From: an uncultured Collinsella sp.
GTDB taxonomy: Bacteria > Actinomycetota > Coriobacteriia > Coriobacteriales > Coriobacteriaceae
DNA length: 51,840 bases
Direction of reading: 5' to 3'
Assembly (NCBI GenBank): GCA_900541885.1
Contig: UQKW01000015.1
Location: 1-51,840 of the forward strand
A model generated the notes under the pieces. The model searched no databases and was not told where the DNA came from. It saw only the letters and a program-made list of their open reading frames with translations. Shown piece by piece: positions 33,061 to 42,625 of the stretch. The translations under genes were made by a program, and so were the position numbers. Position 1 is the stretch's first letter. Every line of letters begins with the position of its first letter.

Positions 33061-34920
33061 CTACTCCTCGCCCTCGAGCTTTTCGCTCGCCTCGAGCCAC
33101 GCCATCTCCAGCTCGTCCATGGCAGCGTGAGCCTCGTCGATCTTTGCCTGCTGCTCGCCGAGCGCCGTGTAGTTGGTGGGATCGACTTGGGCCATTGCTG
33201 CCTCGGCCTCCTCAACGCGGGTGCGCTGCGTCTCCATCTTGCGCTCGAGCGAACTCACCTCGCGGCGGAGCTTCTGGCGCTCGGCGTTGGACAGGCCGTT
33301 GGGCTGACCGCTCGACTTGGGCTTTTCGGCCGCAGCTGCCGCGGCACCGGTGTCGAACGTGCCGGTCTTGGCGCTCGGCGCGCCCACGGGCTCGCCCTCG
33401 GCGGTAGCGTTGCACAGGCGCAGGTACTGGTCCACGCCACCGGGCATATGCGTCAGGTGGCCGTCGAGCAGCGCCCACTGCTGGTCGGTCACGCGCTCCA
33501 TCAAAAAGCGGTCGTGCGTCACCAGGATCAGCGTGCCGGGCCAGCCGTCCAGCAGGTCCTCGACAATCGCGAGCATGTCGGTATCCAGGTCGTTGCCCGG
33601 CTCGTCCAGGATGAGCACGTTGGGCTCGTCCAGAATCGTCAGCAACAGCGACAGGCGACGGCGCTGGCCGCCCGAAAGATCGCCGATGCGGCTCCAGAGC
33701 TGCTGCGTCGTAAAGCCCAGACGTTCGCAGAGCTTCTCGGGCGAAGTCTCCTTGCCGTCGATGACGTAGTACTTCTTATAGTTGCCGAGCACCTCGCGGA
33801 TCGTGTCGCCCATGTAGGGCTTGAGCTCCTCGAGCTGCTGCGACAGCACGCCAAAGCGCACTGTCTGGCCAATCTTCACGCGGCCGCGCGTGGGTTCAAT
33901 CTTGCCCTGGATCACGTCGAGCAGCGTCGACTTACCGGCGCCGTTCTCGCCCAAAAGGCCATAGCGGTCGCCCGCACCAATGAGCCAGGTCACATCGGTG
34001 AGCACCTGCTTGGGCGCGCCGTCGGTATCGGCATAGCCGGCATCCACGTCGACCACATCGATAACCTGCTTGCCCAAGCGGCTCACGGCCAGGCGCTTGA
34101 GCTCCAGCTCGTCACGCACGGGCGGCACGTCGGCGATCAGCTCACGAGCGGCATCCACGCGAAACTTGGGCTTGGTGGAACGAGCCTGGGCACCGCGGCT
34201 CAGCCACGCGAGCTCCTTGCGCGCCATGTTGCGACGGCGCTCCTCGGTAACGGCGGCCATGCGGTCGCGCTCCACGCGCTGCAGGATGTATGCCGAATAG
34301 CCGCCCTCGAAGGGATCGACCTGGCCGTCGTGGACCTCCCACATGCTGGTGCAGACCTCGTCCAAGAACCAGCGGTCGTGCGTGACCACGAGCATGGCAC
34401 CCTGGCCGCGCTGCCAGCGAGCCTTAAGATGGCGTGCAAGCCAGTTGATGGTGCGCATGTCCAGATGGTTAGTGGGCTCGTCGAGCATGAGCACGTCGTA
34501 GTCGCCGATCAACAGGCGCGCGAGGTCCACGCGGCGGCGCTGGCCACCCGAAAGCTCGCCCACCGTGCCCTCCCAGGGCACATCGCTAATGAGACCGGCG
34601 AGGATCTGGCGCGTGCGGGGGCTCGACGCCCACTCATACTCGGGCGTGTCGCCCACGACGGCATGGTGCACGGTGTCGGTGTCGACAAGCTGGTCCTTTT
34701 GGCCGAGCAGGCCGATCGTGGTGCCGCGACGATGCGTCACGCGGCCGTCGTCGGGCTCCAGCGTGCCGGCGAGCACGCTCAGCAGCGTCGACTTGCCGTC
34801 GCCGTTTTTACCGACAATACCAATACGGTCGCCCTCGCCCACGCCGAGCGTCACGCTATCGAAAATATGCTTGGTGGGAAACTCTAGGCTGACGGAATCG
34901 CATCCCAAAAGAATCGCCAT
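33061..34920 (-). CDS. ABC-F family ATPase (Uup-like, with C-terminal coiled coil)
   Basis: A 619-aa protein with two ABC ATPase domains and no membrane segment, so an ABC-F translation factor rather than a transporter. Domain 1: GKNGDGKSTLL (about residue 37), LSGGQRRRVDLARLL, LMLDEPTNHLD. Domain 2: GENGAGKSTLL, LSGGQRRRLSLLL, LILDEPGNDLD. A charged coiled coil ends the protein (EVSSLERKMETQRTRVEEAE), as in Uup. ABC-F proteins act on the ribosome E site or in antibiotic protection. The second Walker-B segment has GND in place of TNH. AAGGAG precedes ATG 34920; the frame open to 35034 has no site and overlaps a terminator. Confidence 0.9.
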   Translation of the reverse strand: MAILLGCDSVSLEFPTKHIFDSVTLGVGEGDRIGIVGKNGDGKSTLLSVLAGTLEPDDGRVTHRRGTTIGLLGQKDQLVDTDTVHHAVVGDTPEYEWASSPRTRQILAGLISDVPWEGTVGELSGGQRRRVDLARLLIGDYDVLMLDEPTNHLDMRTINWLARHLKARWQRGQGAMLVVTHDRWFLDEVCTSMWEVHDGQVDPFEGGYSAYILQRVERDRMAAVTEERRRNMARKELAWLSRGAQARSTKPKFRVDAARELIADVPPVRDELELKRLAVSRLGKQVIDVVDVDAGYADTDGAPKQVLTDVTWLIGAGDRYGLLGENGAGKSTLLDVIQGKIEPTRGRVKIGQTVRFGVLSQQLEELKPYMGDTIREVLGNYKKYYVIDGKETSPEKLCERLGFTTQQLWSRIGDLSGGQRRRLSLLLTILDEPNVLILDEPGNDLDTDMLAIVEDLLDGWPGTLILVTHDRFLMERVTDQQWALLDGHLTHMPGGVDQYLRLCNATAEGEPVGAPSAKTGTFDTGAAAAAAEKPKSSGQPNGLSNAERQKLRREVSSLERKMETQRTRVEEAEAAMAQVDPTNYTALGEQQAKIDEAHAAMDELEMAWLEASEKLEGEE

Positions 34921-34990
34921 ATGCCCTGCTCCTTCGTAGAAATTCAACGTTGTCCATAATAGCAGCGAAAAGGCGGGCCGCACACGACAC

Positions 34991-35027
34991 AAAAAGGCGG
35001 GCCATCTCCCAAAAGAGATGACCCGCC
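34991..35027 (-). terminator. Terminator of the pst operon
   Basis: Minus strand: stem GGCGGGTCATCTC / GAGATGGCCCGCC (one G-T pair) with a short loop, then TTTTTG. It closes the pstSCAB unit and separates it from the ABC-F gene. Confidence 0.85.
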
Positions 35028-35083
35028 TCTCCAATCAGTCCCGTGGCAACCGTGGCCGCCGCGGGCCTCAAGCATGTCCCGGA

Positions 35084-35952
<869 letters not shown>

Positions 35953-35956
<4 letters not shown>

Positions 35957-36879
35957 TCGGCCGTCATCTTCCTTGCCAGTTGCTTGCCCACGATACGGGC
36001 GATTACGTTAAACAGCAACACGCAAATCATCAGCAGTGCAGCGGTGCCCCAGACGATCTGCTGGGCCTCGGGGCTGCCCTCGCCATAGATCTTGTAGATA
36101 TGCACGGCGAGCGACTCGCCGGGGCGGAACACGTTCCAGGCGCAGGTGGGGCTCGACAGGTTAAAGCTCAAGAAGTTCAGACGCACCGGCGAGCTCATGC
36201 CCGAGGTAAAGAGCAGCGCCGCGGCCTCGCCAAAGACGCGGCCGGCCGAAAGCACGATGCCGGTCACGATGGCGGGCATGGCCTCGGGAATCAGAATGTG
36301 CAGCGTGGCTTCCCAGCGAGTGAGGCCCATGGCCAGGCACGCATCGCGCTGGGCCTGTGGCACGTCCTCGAGCGCTTGCTGAATCACGCGCACTAGGATG
36401 GGGATGTTGAACATGGTGAGTGCGACGGCGCCGGAGATGATGGAATACTTCCAGCCCAGCTGCACCGAGAACACCAGGAAACCGAACATGCCGACAACGA
36501 TGGAGGGCAGCGAGGACAGCGTCTCGATGGCGGTGGAGGCGATGTCGCGGATGGGCCCATTCGGCGCGTACTCAACCAGAAAGACCGCGCCGCCCAGACT
36601 GATGGGCACCGAGATGACCAGAGTGATCAGCAGCAGGTAGAACGAGTCGAACAGCTGGTAGAGCACGCCGCCCTGCGTTCCGTTGGCGCGCGACGGCTCC
36701 GTGAGAAAGCCCGGCTGGAACAGCGTCGAGATGCCCTCGAACAGGATATAGGCCACCATGGAGACGACGATGAGCATGACGATGGCGACGATCGCCGTCA
36801 ACACGCCCGTGGCGAAGCGGTCCTGCTTTTGGACACGCCCGAGCCTCGCCTCGTCGATGTGGATACGCGTGCTAGCCAC
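35953..36879 (-). CDS. pstA: Phosphate ABC transporter permease PstA
   Basis: PstA (308 aa) is one of the two permease subunits. Six hydrophobic segments are visible, starting with FATGVLTAIVAIVMLIVVSMVAYILF. The EAA loop has ALEDVPQAQRDACLAMGLTRWEATLHILIPEAMPAIVTGI, the site that touches PstB. It overlaps pstC by eight bases and pstB by four, showing a tight operon order pstS-C-A-B. Confidence 0.94.
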
Positions 36880-37780
36880 GAGCCTTCGCCCCCTTGCGGC
36901 CGATAAGGTGGATGATCAGGATGAAGATGAGACTCATGCCCATCAGCAGCAGGCCGAGCGCCCACAGAACATCGTCTTGGGCCGAGCCCTCGGCATAGAC
37001 TGCCATGGACGTGGTGAGCGTGGTGGTGATGGTCGAAGCCGGCGACAGCAGCGACGTCGGCATGGCCTCGATGCCGCCGATGACCATGCGCACGGCGAGC
37101 GTCTCGCCAAAGGCGCGGGTCATGCCCAAGATAACCGCGGTCATGAGCGACGGCATGGCGGACTTGAGCACCACGTGCCAGATGGTCTGCCAGCGGGTGT
37201 AGCCCAGCGCGAGCGAGCCCTGGCGGTAGCCGTCGGGCACGGCGCGCAGGCCATCGACCGAAAGCGTGGTCATGGTCGGCAGGATCATGACGGCCAGCAC
37301 GATGGCGCCGGGCAAGATGCCCAGGCCCGTGCTCACGTGGAAAACGCTCTTCATAAGACCGACGACCACATGAAAGCCGATCAGGCCAAAGACAACCGAG
37401 GGGATACCGGTCAAAAGCTCAATGAGCGGCTGAAAGACCTTGGAGCCAAACTTAGGGCTAATCTCGACCGCAAAGATGGCAGAGCCGATGGCGATGGGCA
37501 GCGCGATGAGCGTGGAGAGCACCATGACCGCAAACGAGGTGACGATCAGGGGCAGGGCGCCGGTATAGGGCAGGCCGTTTTCGGCCGTGTTGGCCAGGTC
37601 CCACTTGGTACCGGTGAAAAACTCGACGACCGAGACGCCGTCGTTGACAAAAGCCGAGAGGCCCTTTTGGGCGACCATAAAGATGAGCGCGGCAACAACA
37701 AGCGTCACGAGCGCTACGCACGCGCCCGTGACGCCCAGGCCCACATTCTCAAGGTCGCGCTTTGGCAGCTGTTTTGCCAT
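36872..37780 (-). CDS. pstC: Phosphate ABC transporter permease PstC
   Basis: PstC (302 aa) pairs with PstA to form the channel. It has an N-terminal membrane helix after a basic start (LGVTGACVALVTLVVAALIFMV), further helices, and the EAA-type loop VPDGYRQGSLALGYTRWQTIWHVVLKSAMPSL. Conserved GIPSVVFGLIGF is present. It starts 25 bases after the pstS stop, with AAAGG-like bases before ATG 37780. Confidence 0.94.
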   Translation of the reverse strand: MAKQLPKRDLENVGLGVTGACVALVTLVVAALIFMVAQKGLSAFVNDGVSVVEFFTGTKWDLANTAENGLPYTGALPLIVTSFAVMVLSTLIALPIAIGSAIFAVEISPKFGSKVFQPLIELLTGIPSVVFGLIGFHVVVGLMKSVFHVSTGLGILPGAIVLAVMILPTMTTLSVDGLRAVPDGYRQGSLALGYTRWQTIWHVVLKSAMPSLMTAVILGMTRAFGETLAVRMVIGGIEAMPTSLLSPASTITTTLTTSMAVYAEGSAQDDVLWALGLLLMGMSLIFILIIHLIGRKGAKARG

Positions 37781-37805
37781 TGCAAACCTTTCCGGGGGCG
37801 ATTAC

Positions 37806-38747
37806 TTATTTAGCGGAAACCTTGCCGCTGGCGTCCTTGACGACCTTCATGGCAGAGACGGGGATGAAGCCCTGCTCCTCGACGAGCTTGCCCTGGACAT
37901 CGTCGGAAAGCATGAAGTCCAGGAAAGCCTTGGTGGCGTCGTCTGCGTCCTTGGAGCAGTACATGTGCTCGGTAGCCCAGATCTTGAAGGAGTCATCGGT
38001 GACGTTCTCGCTCTTGGGCTCCACGCCCTCGACCTTGACGGCGTTGAACTTGGAGTCATCGAAGTGCGAGAAGTCGAGGTAGGAGATGGCGTTGTCGGTG
38101 CTGGCGATCTGAGTCTGAACATCGCCGGACTTGTCGAGCTCGGCGTCGCCCTTAAAGTCGACAGCCTCGTCGCCAAAGACGGCGGCCTCGAAGGTGGCGC
38201 GGGTGCCGGAGCCAGCCTTGCGGTTGAGGACGACGATGGTGGCATCGTCGCCGCCGACCTCCTTCCAGTTGGTGATCTGGCCGGAGAAGATGCCCTTGAG
38301 CTGCTCGAGGGACAGGTCGTCGACCTTGACGTTCTTGGAGACGACGGGACCCATGCCCACGACGGCGACCTCGTGGTCGACGAGGTTCTTGACCTGGTCG
38401 GCCTCGAGCTTGGTCTCGGCGAAGACGTCGGAGTTACCGATGGTGACGGTGCCGGCGGCGACAGCGGTCAGGCCCTTGCCCGAACCGTTGCCCGAACCGG
38501 AGATGGAGACGTCGGGGTTGGCGTCCATGAACTTCTCGGCAGCAGCCTCGACGAGAGCCTGGAACGAGGAGGCGCCGTCGTAGGTCACCTCGCCGGAGAC
38601 GGACTCGGCAGCGGCAGCAGCGCTACCCTTGTCGGCGGCATCGGAAGTGTTGGAGCCACCGCAACCAACGAGGCCGAGACCGACGATACTGGCAAGACCA
38701 CCAGCGAGGCCGAGGAACTGACGACGAGAATAAGCCTGATCGAGCAT
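37806..38747 (-). CDS. pstS: Phosphate-binding lipoprotein PstS with Tat-type signal
   Basis: PstS (313 aa) captures phosphate outside the cell. The N-terminus has a twin-arginine motif (YSRRQFLGLAG) and a lipobox (LVGC, Cys about residue 28), so it is probably exported by Tat and lipid-anchored. Ligand contacts of the family can be seen: YDGASSFQALVEA, GSGNGSGKGLTAV and NRKAGSGTRATFEAAV. I chose ATG 38747 since AAAGGAAG lies six bases upstream. It is first in the operon; expression under phosphate limitation is likely, with a weak Pho-box-like repeat at 38889-38910. Confidence 0.94.
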   Translation of the reverse strand: MLDQAYSRRQFLGLAGGLASIVGLGLVGCGGSNTSDAADKGSAAAAAESVSGEVTYDGASSFQALVEAAAEKFMDANPDVSISGSGNGSGKGLTAVAAGTVTIGNSDVFAETKLEADQVKNLVDHEVAVVGMGPVVSKNVKVDDLSLEQLKGIFSGQITNWKEVGGDDATIVVLNRKAGSGTRATFEAAVFGDEAVDFKGDAELDKSGDVQTQIASTDNAISYLDFSHFDDSKFNAVKVEGVEPKSENVTDDSFKIWATEHMYCSKDADDATKAFLDFMLSDDVQGKLVEEQGFIPVSAMKVVKDASGKVSAK

Positions 38748-38888
38748 GATCTTCCTTTCATACATGCGACTCGCGGGCACCCTGCCCGCTTTGCTGTTTG
38801 GAAAGATACGACCTCGACCGGGCAGCGTCCGCGCCAACTACGGTTTCTTACGGGCATTTGATAGACCCTTACCGCAAGCGCAGCACGG

Positions 38889-38910
38889 CCTTTACAAACG
38901 AATAACAAAC
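38889..38910 (-). promoter_or_regulatory. Possible Pho box upstream of pstS
   Basis: On the minus strand GTTTGTTATTC and GTTTGTAAAGG form an 11-bp direct repeat, the spacing used by PhoB/PhoP dimers. No convincing -10 was found at the right distance, so this is tentative. A GCGGGCA/TGCCCGC hairpin is in the leader at 38777-38793. Confidence 0.3.
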
Positions 38911-38953
38911 CCGCCACCAAGCATGACCCGCCTTTTACACCAATAAAAACAAA

Positions 38954-39018
38954 GTTGCGGTGAAATAGTTCCTGCTTGGCCATCAAATGGCCCATTCTAG
39001 GAACTATTCCACCGCAAC
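38954..39018. repeat. 65-bp palindromic repeat, copy 1
   Basis: Ends GTTGCGGTGAAATAGTTCC and its inverted partner (GTTGCGGTGGAATAGTTCC on the other strand). On the minus strand it is followed by TTTGTTTTTATT, so it may terminate the dipeptidase gene ending at 39042. Copies 2 and 3 at 42227 and 47456 share length and ends. Confidence 0.8.
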
Positions 39019-39041
39019 TTAGATTGGGAAACCGCGAGACC

Positions 39042-40478
39042 TTAAAGCTCTAATTCATTCAAACGGAGGATCGCAACAATATAGATCTTGAGCGCCTGCT
39101 TGAGCTGTTCCTCGTTGGCGCACTCGTTGGGGCCGTGCATCTGGCCGCCCCACGAGGGCAGCTCCAGGCCGGTCTCCTCGGGGCCAAACGAGACGGCGCG
39201 GGCAAAGTTGCGCGCGTACGTGCCGCCGCCCATGGCAAAGGGTTCAGCATGCTTGCCGGTGAACTCGTTATAGGTATCGATAAGCGCCTTCACGGCCGGA
39301 TCATCGGCAGAGACCGAGAACGGCACCTTCGCGCGACCCAGCTGGCACGTCACGCCGAAACGGCCCACGAGCGGATCGAGCTGCTCGCGGATGGTATCGG
39401 CACTCGTGCTGTCGGGGAAGCGCACGTCGATGACCTGCTCGATATGGCCATCCGCCACGCGGATGACGCCAGCGTTGCAGGTAAGCGGGCCAAACGCCGG
39501 ACTCGTCGCATCGATACCCAGGCCGCGGCCATAGGCGTCCGCATGCACAAAGGCCAAAAACTTGACAAACTCGTGCTCGGCGGGCGTCAACAGGCGCTTG
39601 TCACGGGCGCCAAACGCGTCCTCGGCCTCGCGCAGATACGACACGATCAGGCCGACGGCATTGATCGTCCCCTCGGGCATCGAGGCGTGACCGCCAATAC
39701 CGTGGGCGAAAATCTGCACATGACCATTGTCGAGAGCCGTGATCTCCAGGCGGTCAGCATTCTCGACCGGCGCCGGCAGCTCATCGGCGGCAATCGCGAG
39801 CTCGCAGATGGACTGCGACGGAATGGCATTGCTCGCCTCGGCGCCGCTCCACGACACGATGCGCCCGCCGTCGATCTTGGGACTCACGAACGTCGCCCCA
39901 AACTGGCCCTTCTCGGCATTGCAGACCGGGAACTCGGCATCGGGCGTAAACAAAAAGTCGGGGTCTGCGTGGTTCTCCAGATAATGGTGAACGTCGGACA
40001 TGCCCACTTCCTCATCGCAGCCCAGCAGCGCGCGGAAGGTGTAGCGCGGAACAATGCCGTGCTTGAACAGGTACGCGCCGGCATAAAGCGACAGCACTGC
40101 CGGGCCCTTGTCGTCGATCACGCCGCGACCGAGCAACCAGCCCTCGCGACGCTCCATCGCGAACGGATCGGTGTTCCAGCCAGGGCCGGCGGGAACCACG
40201 TCCACGTGGCAGATAGTCGCGAGCTGCTTGTCGCCGCGGCCCGGGATATCGGCGATTCCCACATAGCCCTCGTCGTCGCTCGTCTGATAGCCGAGCTTCT
40301 GCGCGATGCCGAGCGCGCAATCGAGCGCGTCACGGACCGGGCGGCCAAACGGCGCGCCGGGCTCCGCATCGGCAGAAACTGCCACGGAAGGATAACTCAC
40401 CAGCTGCTCGATATCAGCGACGACATCCTCCCAGACCTCGTCGACATACTCAGCGACGCTCTGCTCCACCTGATTCAT
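39042..40478 (-). CDS. M20 family dipeptidase (PepV-like)
   Basis: A 478-aa zinc dipeptidase of the PepV/Sapep group. CHVDVVPAGPGWNTDPF and GRGVIDDKGP contain metal ligands; GCDEEVGMSDVHHYL has the catalytic Glu; the inserted lid domain lies from about residue 190 to 370; MGGGTYARNF near residue 425 is typical of the group. It probably hydrolyses short peptides in the cytoplasm. ATG 40478 is chosen as the first Met of the conserved part (MNQVEQSVAEYV), preceded by GAGGTCG; upstream frame to 40673 lies in the non-coding side of the next gene. It follows the HAD gene by 55 bases and may be co-transcribed. Confidence 0.88.
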   Translation of the reverse strand: MNQVEQSVAEYVDEVWEDVVADIEQLVSYPSVAVSADAEPGAPFGRPVRDALDCALGIAQKLGYQTSDDEGYVGIADIPGRGDKQLATICHVDVVPAGPGWNTDPFAMERREGWLLGRGVIDDKGPAVLSLYAGAYLFKHGIVPRYTFRALLGCDEEVGMSDVHHYLENHADPDFLFTPDAEFPVCNAEKGQFGATFVSPKIDGGRIVSWSGAEASNAIPSQSICELAIAADELPAPVENADRLEITALDNGHVQIFAHGIGGHASMPEGTINAVGLIVSYLREAEDAFGARDKRLLTPAEHEFVKFLAFVHADAYGRGLGIDATSPAFGPLTCNAGVIRVADGHIEQVIDVRFPDSTSADTIREQLDPLVGRFGVTCQLGRAKVPFSVSADDPAVKALIDTYNEFTGKHAEPFAMGGGTYARNFARAVSFGPEETGLELPSWGGQMHGPNECANEEQLKQALKIYIVAILRLNELEL

Positions 40479-40533
40479 GGACGACCTCCTCACCAATGAG
40501 TGACGGGTACGCCCGCCCCTCACATTACGTCTA

Positions 40534-41196
40534 TTAGATAGCGAAAAGTTTAGCAAGCTCGGCCACCGAGTGCACCACTGCATCGGCACCCGCCGCCTCG
40601 TGCTCGCCCGGCGCTGCCGCGCCCGAATAGATGCCGATGCACGGCACGCCCATCGCGTGTGCGCCCTCCACATCGTTAAAGCGATCGCCGATCATCACGG
40701 CATCGCCCGCCGTCGCGCCGAGCGCCGCCAGGGCATCGCGAACCGAATCGGCCTTGGTCTCGCGTCCCTGCGGCGGATTCATGCCAACCACCGCCTCAAA
40801 CTGCGAAAGCCCCAGCTCGCCCACCATGTCAATGCACTTTGCCTCCATGCGTGACGTCGCCACGACCAAGCGATGCCCCTGCGCGACAAGGCCATCGAGC
40901 AGCTCGGGGATTCCATCGAACACGGGATACTCTTCCGGTCCCAGCTCATCAAAAAAGGCACGGTACTCGTCAGCCACCACAAGCGACTCCTCGCGGGAGA
41001 AGCCATAAAAGTCGTGAAAGCTCTTCCACAGGGGCGGCCCGATCATGCGGCGCAGGTCACCCATCTGCGCCTCCGAAAACCCGCGCGCGGCCAACGTCTT
41101 GCGCGTCGAGCTCATCACCGCCCGGCCCGTATCGGCCACCGTGCCGTCAAAATCGAACAGCACAACCGGCCGCCTGTATATCTCCAACGCCTCCAT
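40534..41196 (-). CDS. HAD family phosphatase (phosphoglycolate phosphatase-like)
   Basis: A 220-aa HAD hydrolase with motif I LFDFDGTVADTG, motif II VVATSR, the Lys of ETKADSV and motif III GDRFNDVEGA. The small helical cap (DLRRMIGPPLWKSF) is as in the Gph/PgmB group; GPPL is common in 5'-nucleotidase-like members. Start ATG 41196 has AGAGGA six bases upstream; ATG 41202 and 41229 are alternatives. Substrate not known. Confidence 0.85.
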   Translation of the reverse strand: MEALEIYRRPVVLFDFDGTVADTGRAVMSSTRKTLAARGFSEAQMGDLRRMIGPPLWKSFHDFYGFSREESLVVADEYRAFFDELGPEEYPVFDGIPELLDGLVAQGHRLVVATSRMEAKCIDMVGELGLSQFEAVVGMNPPQGRETKADSVRDALAALGATAGDAVMIGDRFNDVEGAHAMGVPCIGIYSGAAAPGEHEAAGADAVVHSVAELAKLFAI

Positions 41197-41352
41197 CGGC
41201 ATTCCTCTTCCCCAGTTGATGATTTCCACACCGACACTTCAAACTGTTGACTATTCAACAATTGAACCTAGAAATGTGGAACGACTCCACTATACTTGTC
41301 GCACTTTGCTCTCAGAAGGCGGCGCGCAAGCGCCCCAATGAAAGGTGCAATT

Positions 41353-42213
41353 ATGTCTTTTGCCATCATAACCGACTCCACGTCGGACATCTCCCCCGCC
41401 CGTGCTCAAGAGCTTGGCATTTACGTCATTCCACTGCATGTGATTATCGAGGGCGAGGACCTGCTCGACCAGGTACAGATCACCGCCGAGGAGTACGTCG
41501 CCCGCATGGCCGGCTCCGAGCAGCTGCCGCACACCTCGCAGCCGAGTGCCGGCGAGTTCAAGGCACTCTTTGACCGCGTGCGTGCTGACGGCCACGACAG
41601 CGCGATCTTTATCTCGCTGTGCAGCGAATGGTCCGCCTGCTATTCCAACGCATGCCTGGTCGCCGAGACCCACGAGCTCGACGTGCGCTGCATCGATTCG
41701 CGCACCGGCTCGGGTGCCGAGGGCCTGCTGGTGGAGTACGCGCTCGCCATGCGCGAGGACGGCCGCAGCCTGGACGAGACCGAGGCACAGATCCGCGCGA
41801 CCCTGCCCGACGCGCACCTGCTGCTGATTCCCCGCACGCTCGAGAACCTCGTTAAGAACGGCCGCGCGCCCAAGCTCGCCGGCCAGCCCACGCAGATGCT
41901 CAATATTCGCCTGGCCGTTTCGCCGGAGTGGCAGTCGGGCGAGATCAAGGCCATCAAGAAGGGCCGCGGCGCCAAGCGCATCGTCGCCAACACCATGGCA
42001 GACTGCCTCGCGTTTTTGGCCGAGCATCCGGGCTCCAGCGTGCGCGTGCTCACGACCGGTGCCGCCGAGGAGCAGGAGCTTGTCGACGAGGCACTCGCAG
42101 GCCAGGACTACGTAGACGCCGGCACCGGCCCCATCGGCTGCACCATCGCCACCCATGTAGGCGTCGACGCCATCGCCATCAGCTACTGCCCCCGCTACCA
42201 GCCAACTCGCTAG
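41353..42213 (+). CDS. DegV family fatty-acid-binding protein
   Basis: A 286-aa DegV protein; the family binds fatty acids and, as FakB, presents them to fatty-acid kinase. ITDSTSDIS at the N-terminus, TSQPSAGEF with the conserved binding-site Ser, DSRTGSGAEG, RTLENLVKNGR and the C-terminal GPIGCTIATHVG are the usual signatures. GAAAGGTG precedes ATG 41353. It is divergent from the HAD gene. No fakA is in the window. Confidence 0.9.
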   Translation: MSFAIITDSTSDISPARAQELGIYVIPLHVIIEGEDLLDQVQITAEEYVARMAGSEQLPHTSQPSAGEFKALFDRVRADGHDSAIFISLCSEWSACYSNACLVAETHELDVRCIDSRTGSGAEGLLVEYALAMREDGRSLDETEAQIRATLPDAHLLLIPRTLENLVKNGRAPKLAGQPTQMLNIRLAVSPEWQSGEIKAIKKGRGAKRIVANTMADCLAFLAEHPGSSVRVLTTGAAEEQELVDEALAGQDYVDAGTGPIGCTIATHVGVDAIAISYCPRYQPTR

Positions 42214-42226
42214 GGACGCCCACATC

Positions 42227-42291
42227 AGTTATGGTGAAATGAGGACTGTTTTTGGCTTATTAGCCGCCAATCAATCCCTATTCCACCGCAA
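42227..42291. repeat. 65-bp palindromic repeat, copy 2
   Basis: Right arm ends CTATTCCACCGCAAC, identical to the other copies; left arm (GTTATGGTGAAATGAGGACT) is partly degenerate. The interior is nearly identical to copy 3 at 47456. It lies 14 bases after degV and may act as its terminator. Confidence 0.75.
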
Positions 42292-42314
42292 CTTAGAAGC
42301 AGTTCGTTTGGGAC

Positions 42315-42364
42315 GGGGCTAAAAAGACTGGTATCAAACGTTTCAGACCAGTCTTTTTAGCCCC
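42315..42364. repeat. 50-bp perfect hairpin
   Basis: Eighteen-base arms GGGGCTAAAAAGACTGGT and its complement flank 14 bases. It directly adjoins the 51-bp sequence repeated at the window's end. It may be the terminator of the preceding region or the target of the IS110 element. Confidence 0.75.
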
Positions 42365-42415
42365 ATTACAGTTTGAGTCGTCCGAAAGGGCGGCTCTTTT
42401 CCGTTGCATGGTTAT
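42365..42415. repeat. 51-bp direct repeat, copy 1 (with hairpin terminator)
   Basis: Identical to 51790-51840 over all 51 bases, and the four C before both also match. It contains a GAGTCGTCC-GAAA-GGGCGGCTC hairpin followed by TTTT (42375-42400). It stands on the left of one transposase gene and on the right of another. Confidence 0.9.
42375..42400 (+). terminator. Small hairpin terminator inside the 51-bp repeat
   Basis: Nine-pair stem (two G-T pairs) with a stable GAAA loop and TTTT tail. If this is the left end of the IS it would shield the element from outside transcription. Confidence 0.65.
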
Positions 42416-42625
42416 ACGATTGAGCCGTACCGGTGGTCGCTGGCCGACCGCCCCGGACGGCCGTCAGCCCCTGCCCCGTAGAGGGCCCGGGACGTGTTGC
42501 CGCCGGGGCGGGAGGGGCCGCGGGGAACGACTGATAGAGATGTGCCGGGCCCGGACCGGGCCACGGCCGGGTAATGTGGGTGTCGCTTCCGCGGCTTACG
42601 GCCGGCTCAAGGGAGAGGATACACC

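Noticed and set aside
32566..34887. 773-aa open frame on the plus strand
   Set aside because: Antisense to the HAD and ABC-F genes, whose motifs are complete. The product is His/Arg/Leu/Ala-rich without motifs, a typical high-G+C shadow.
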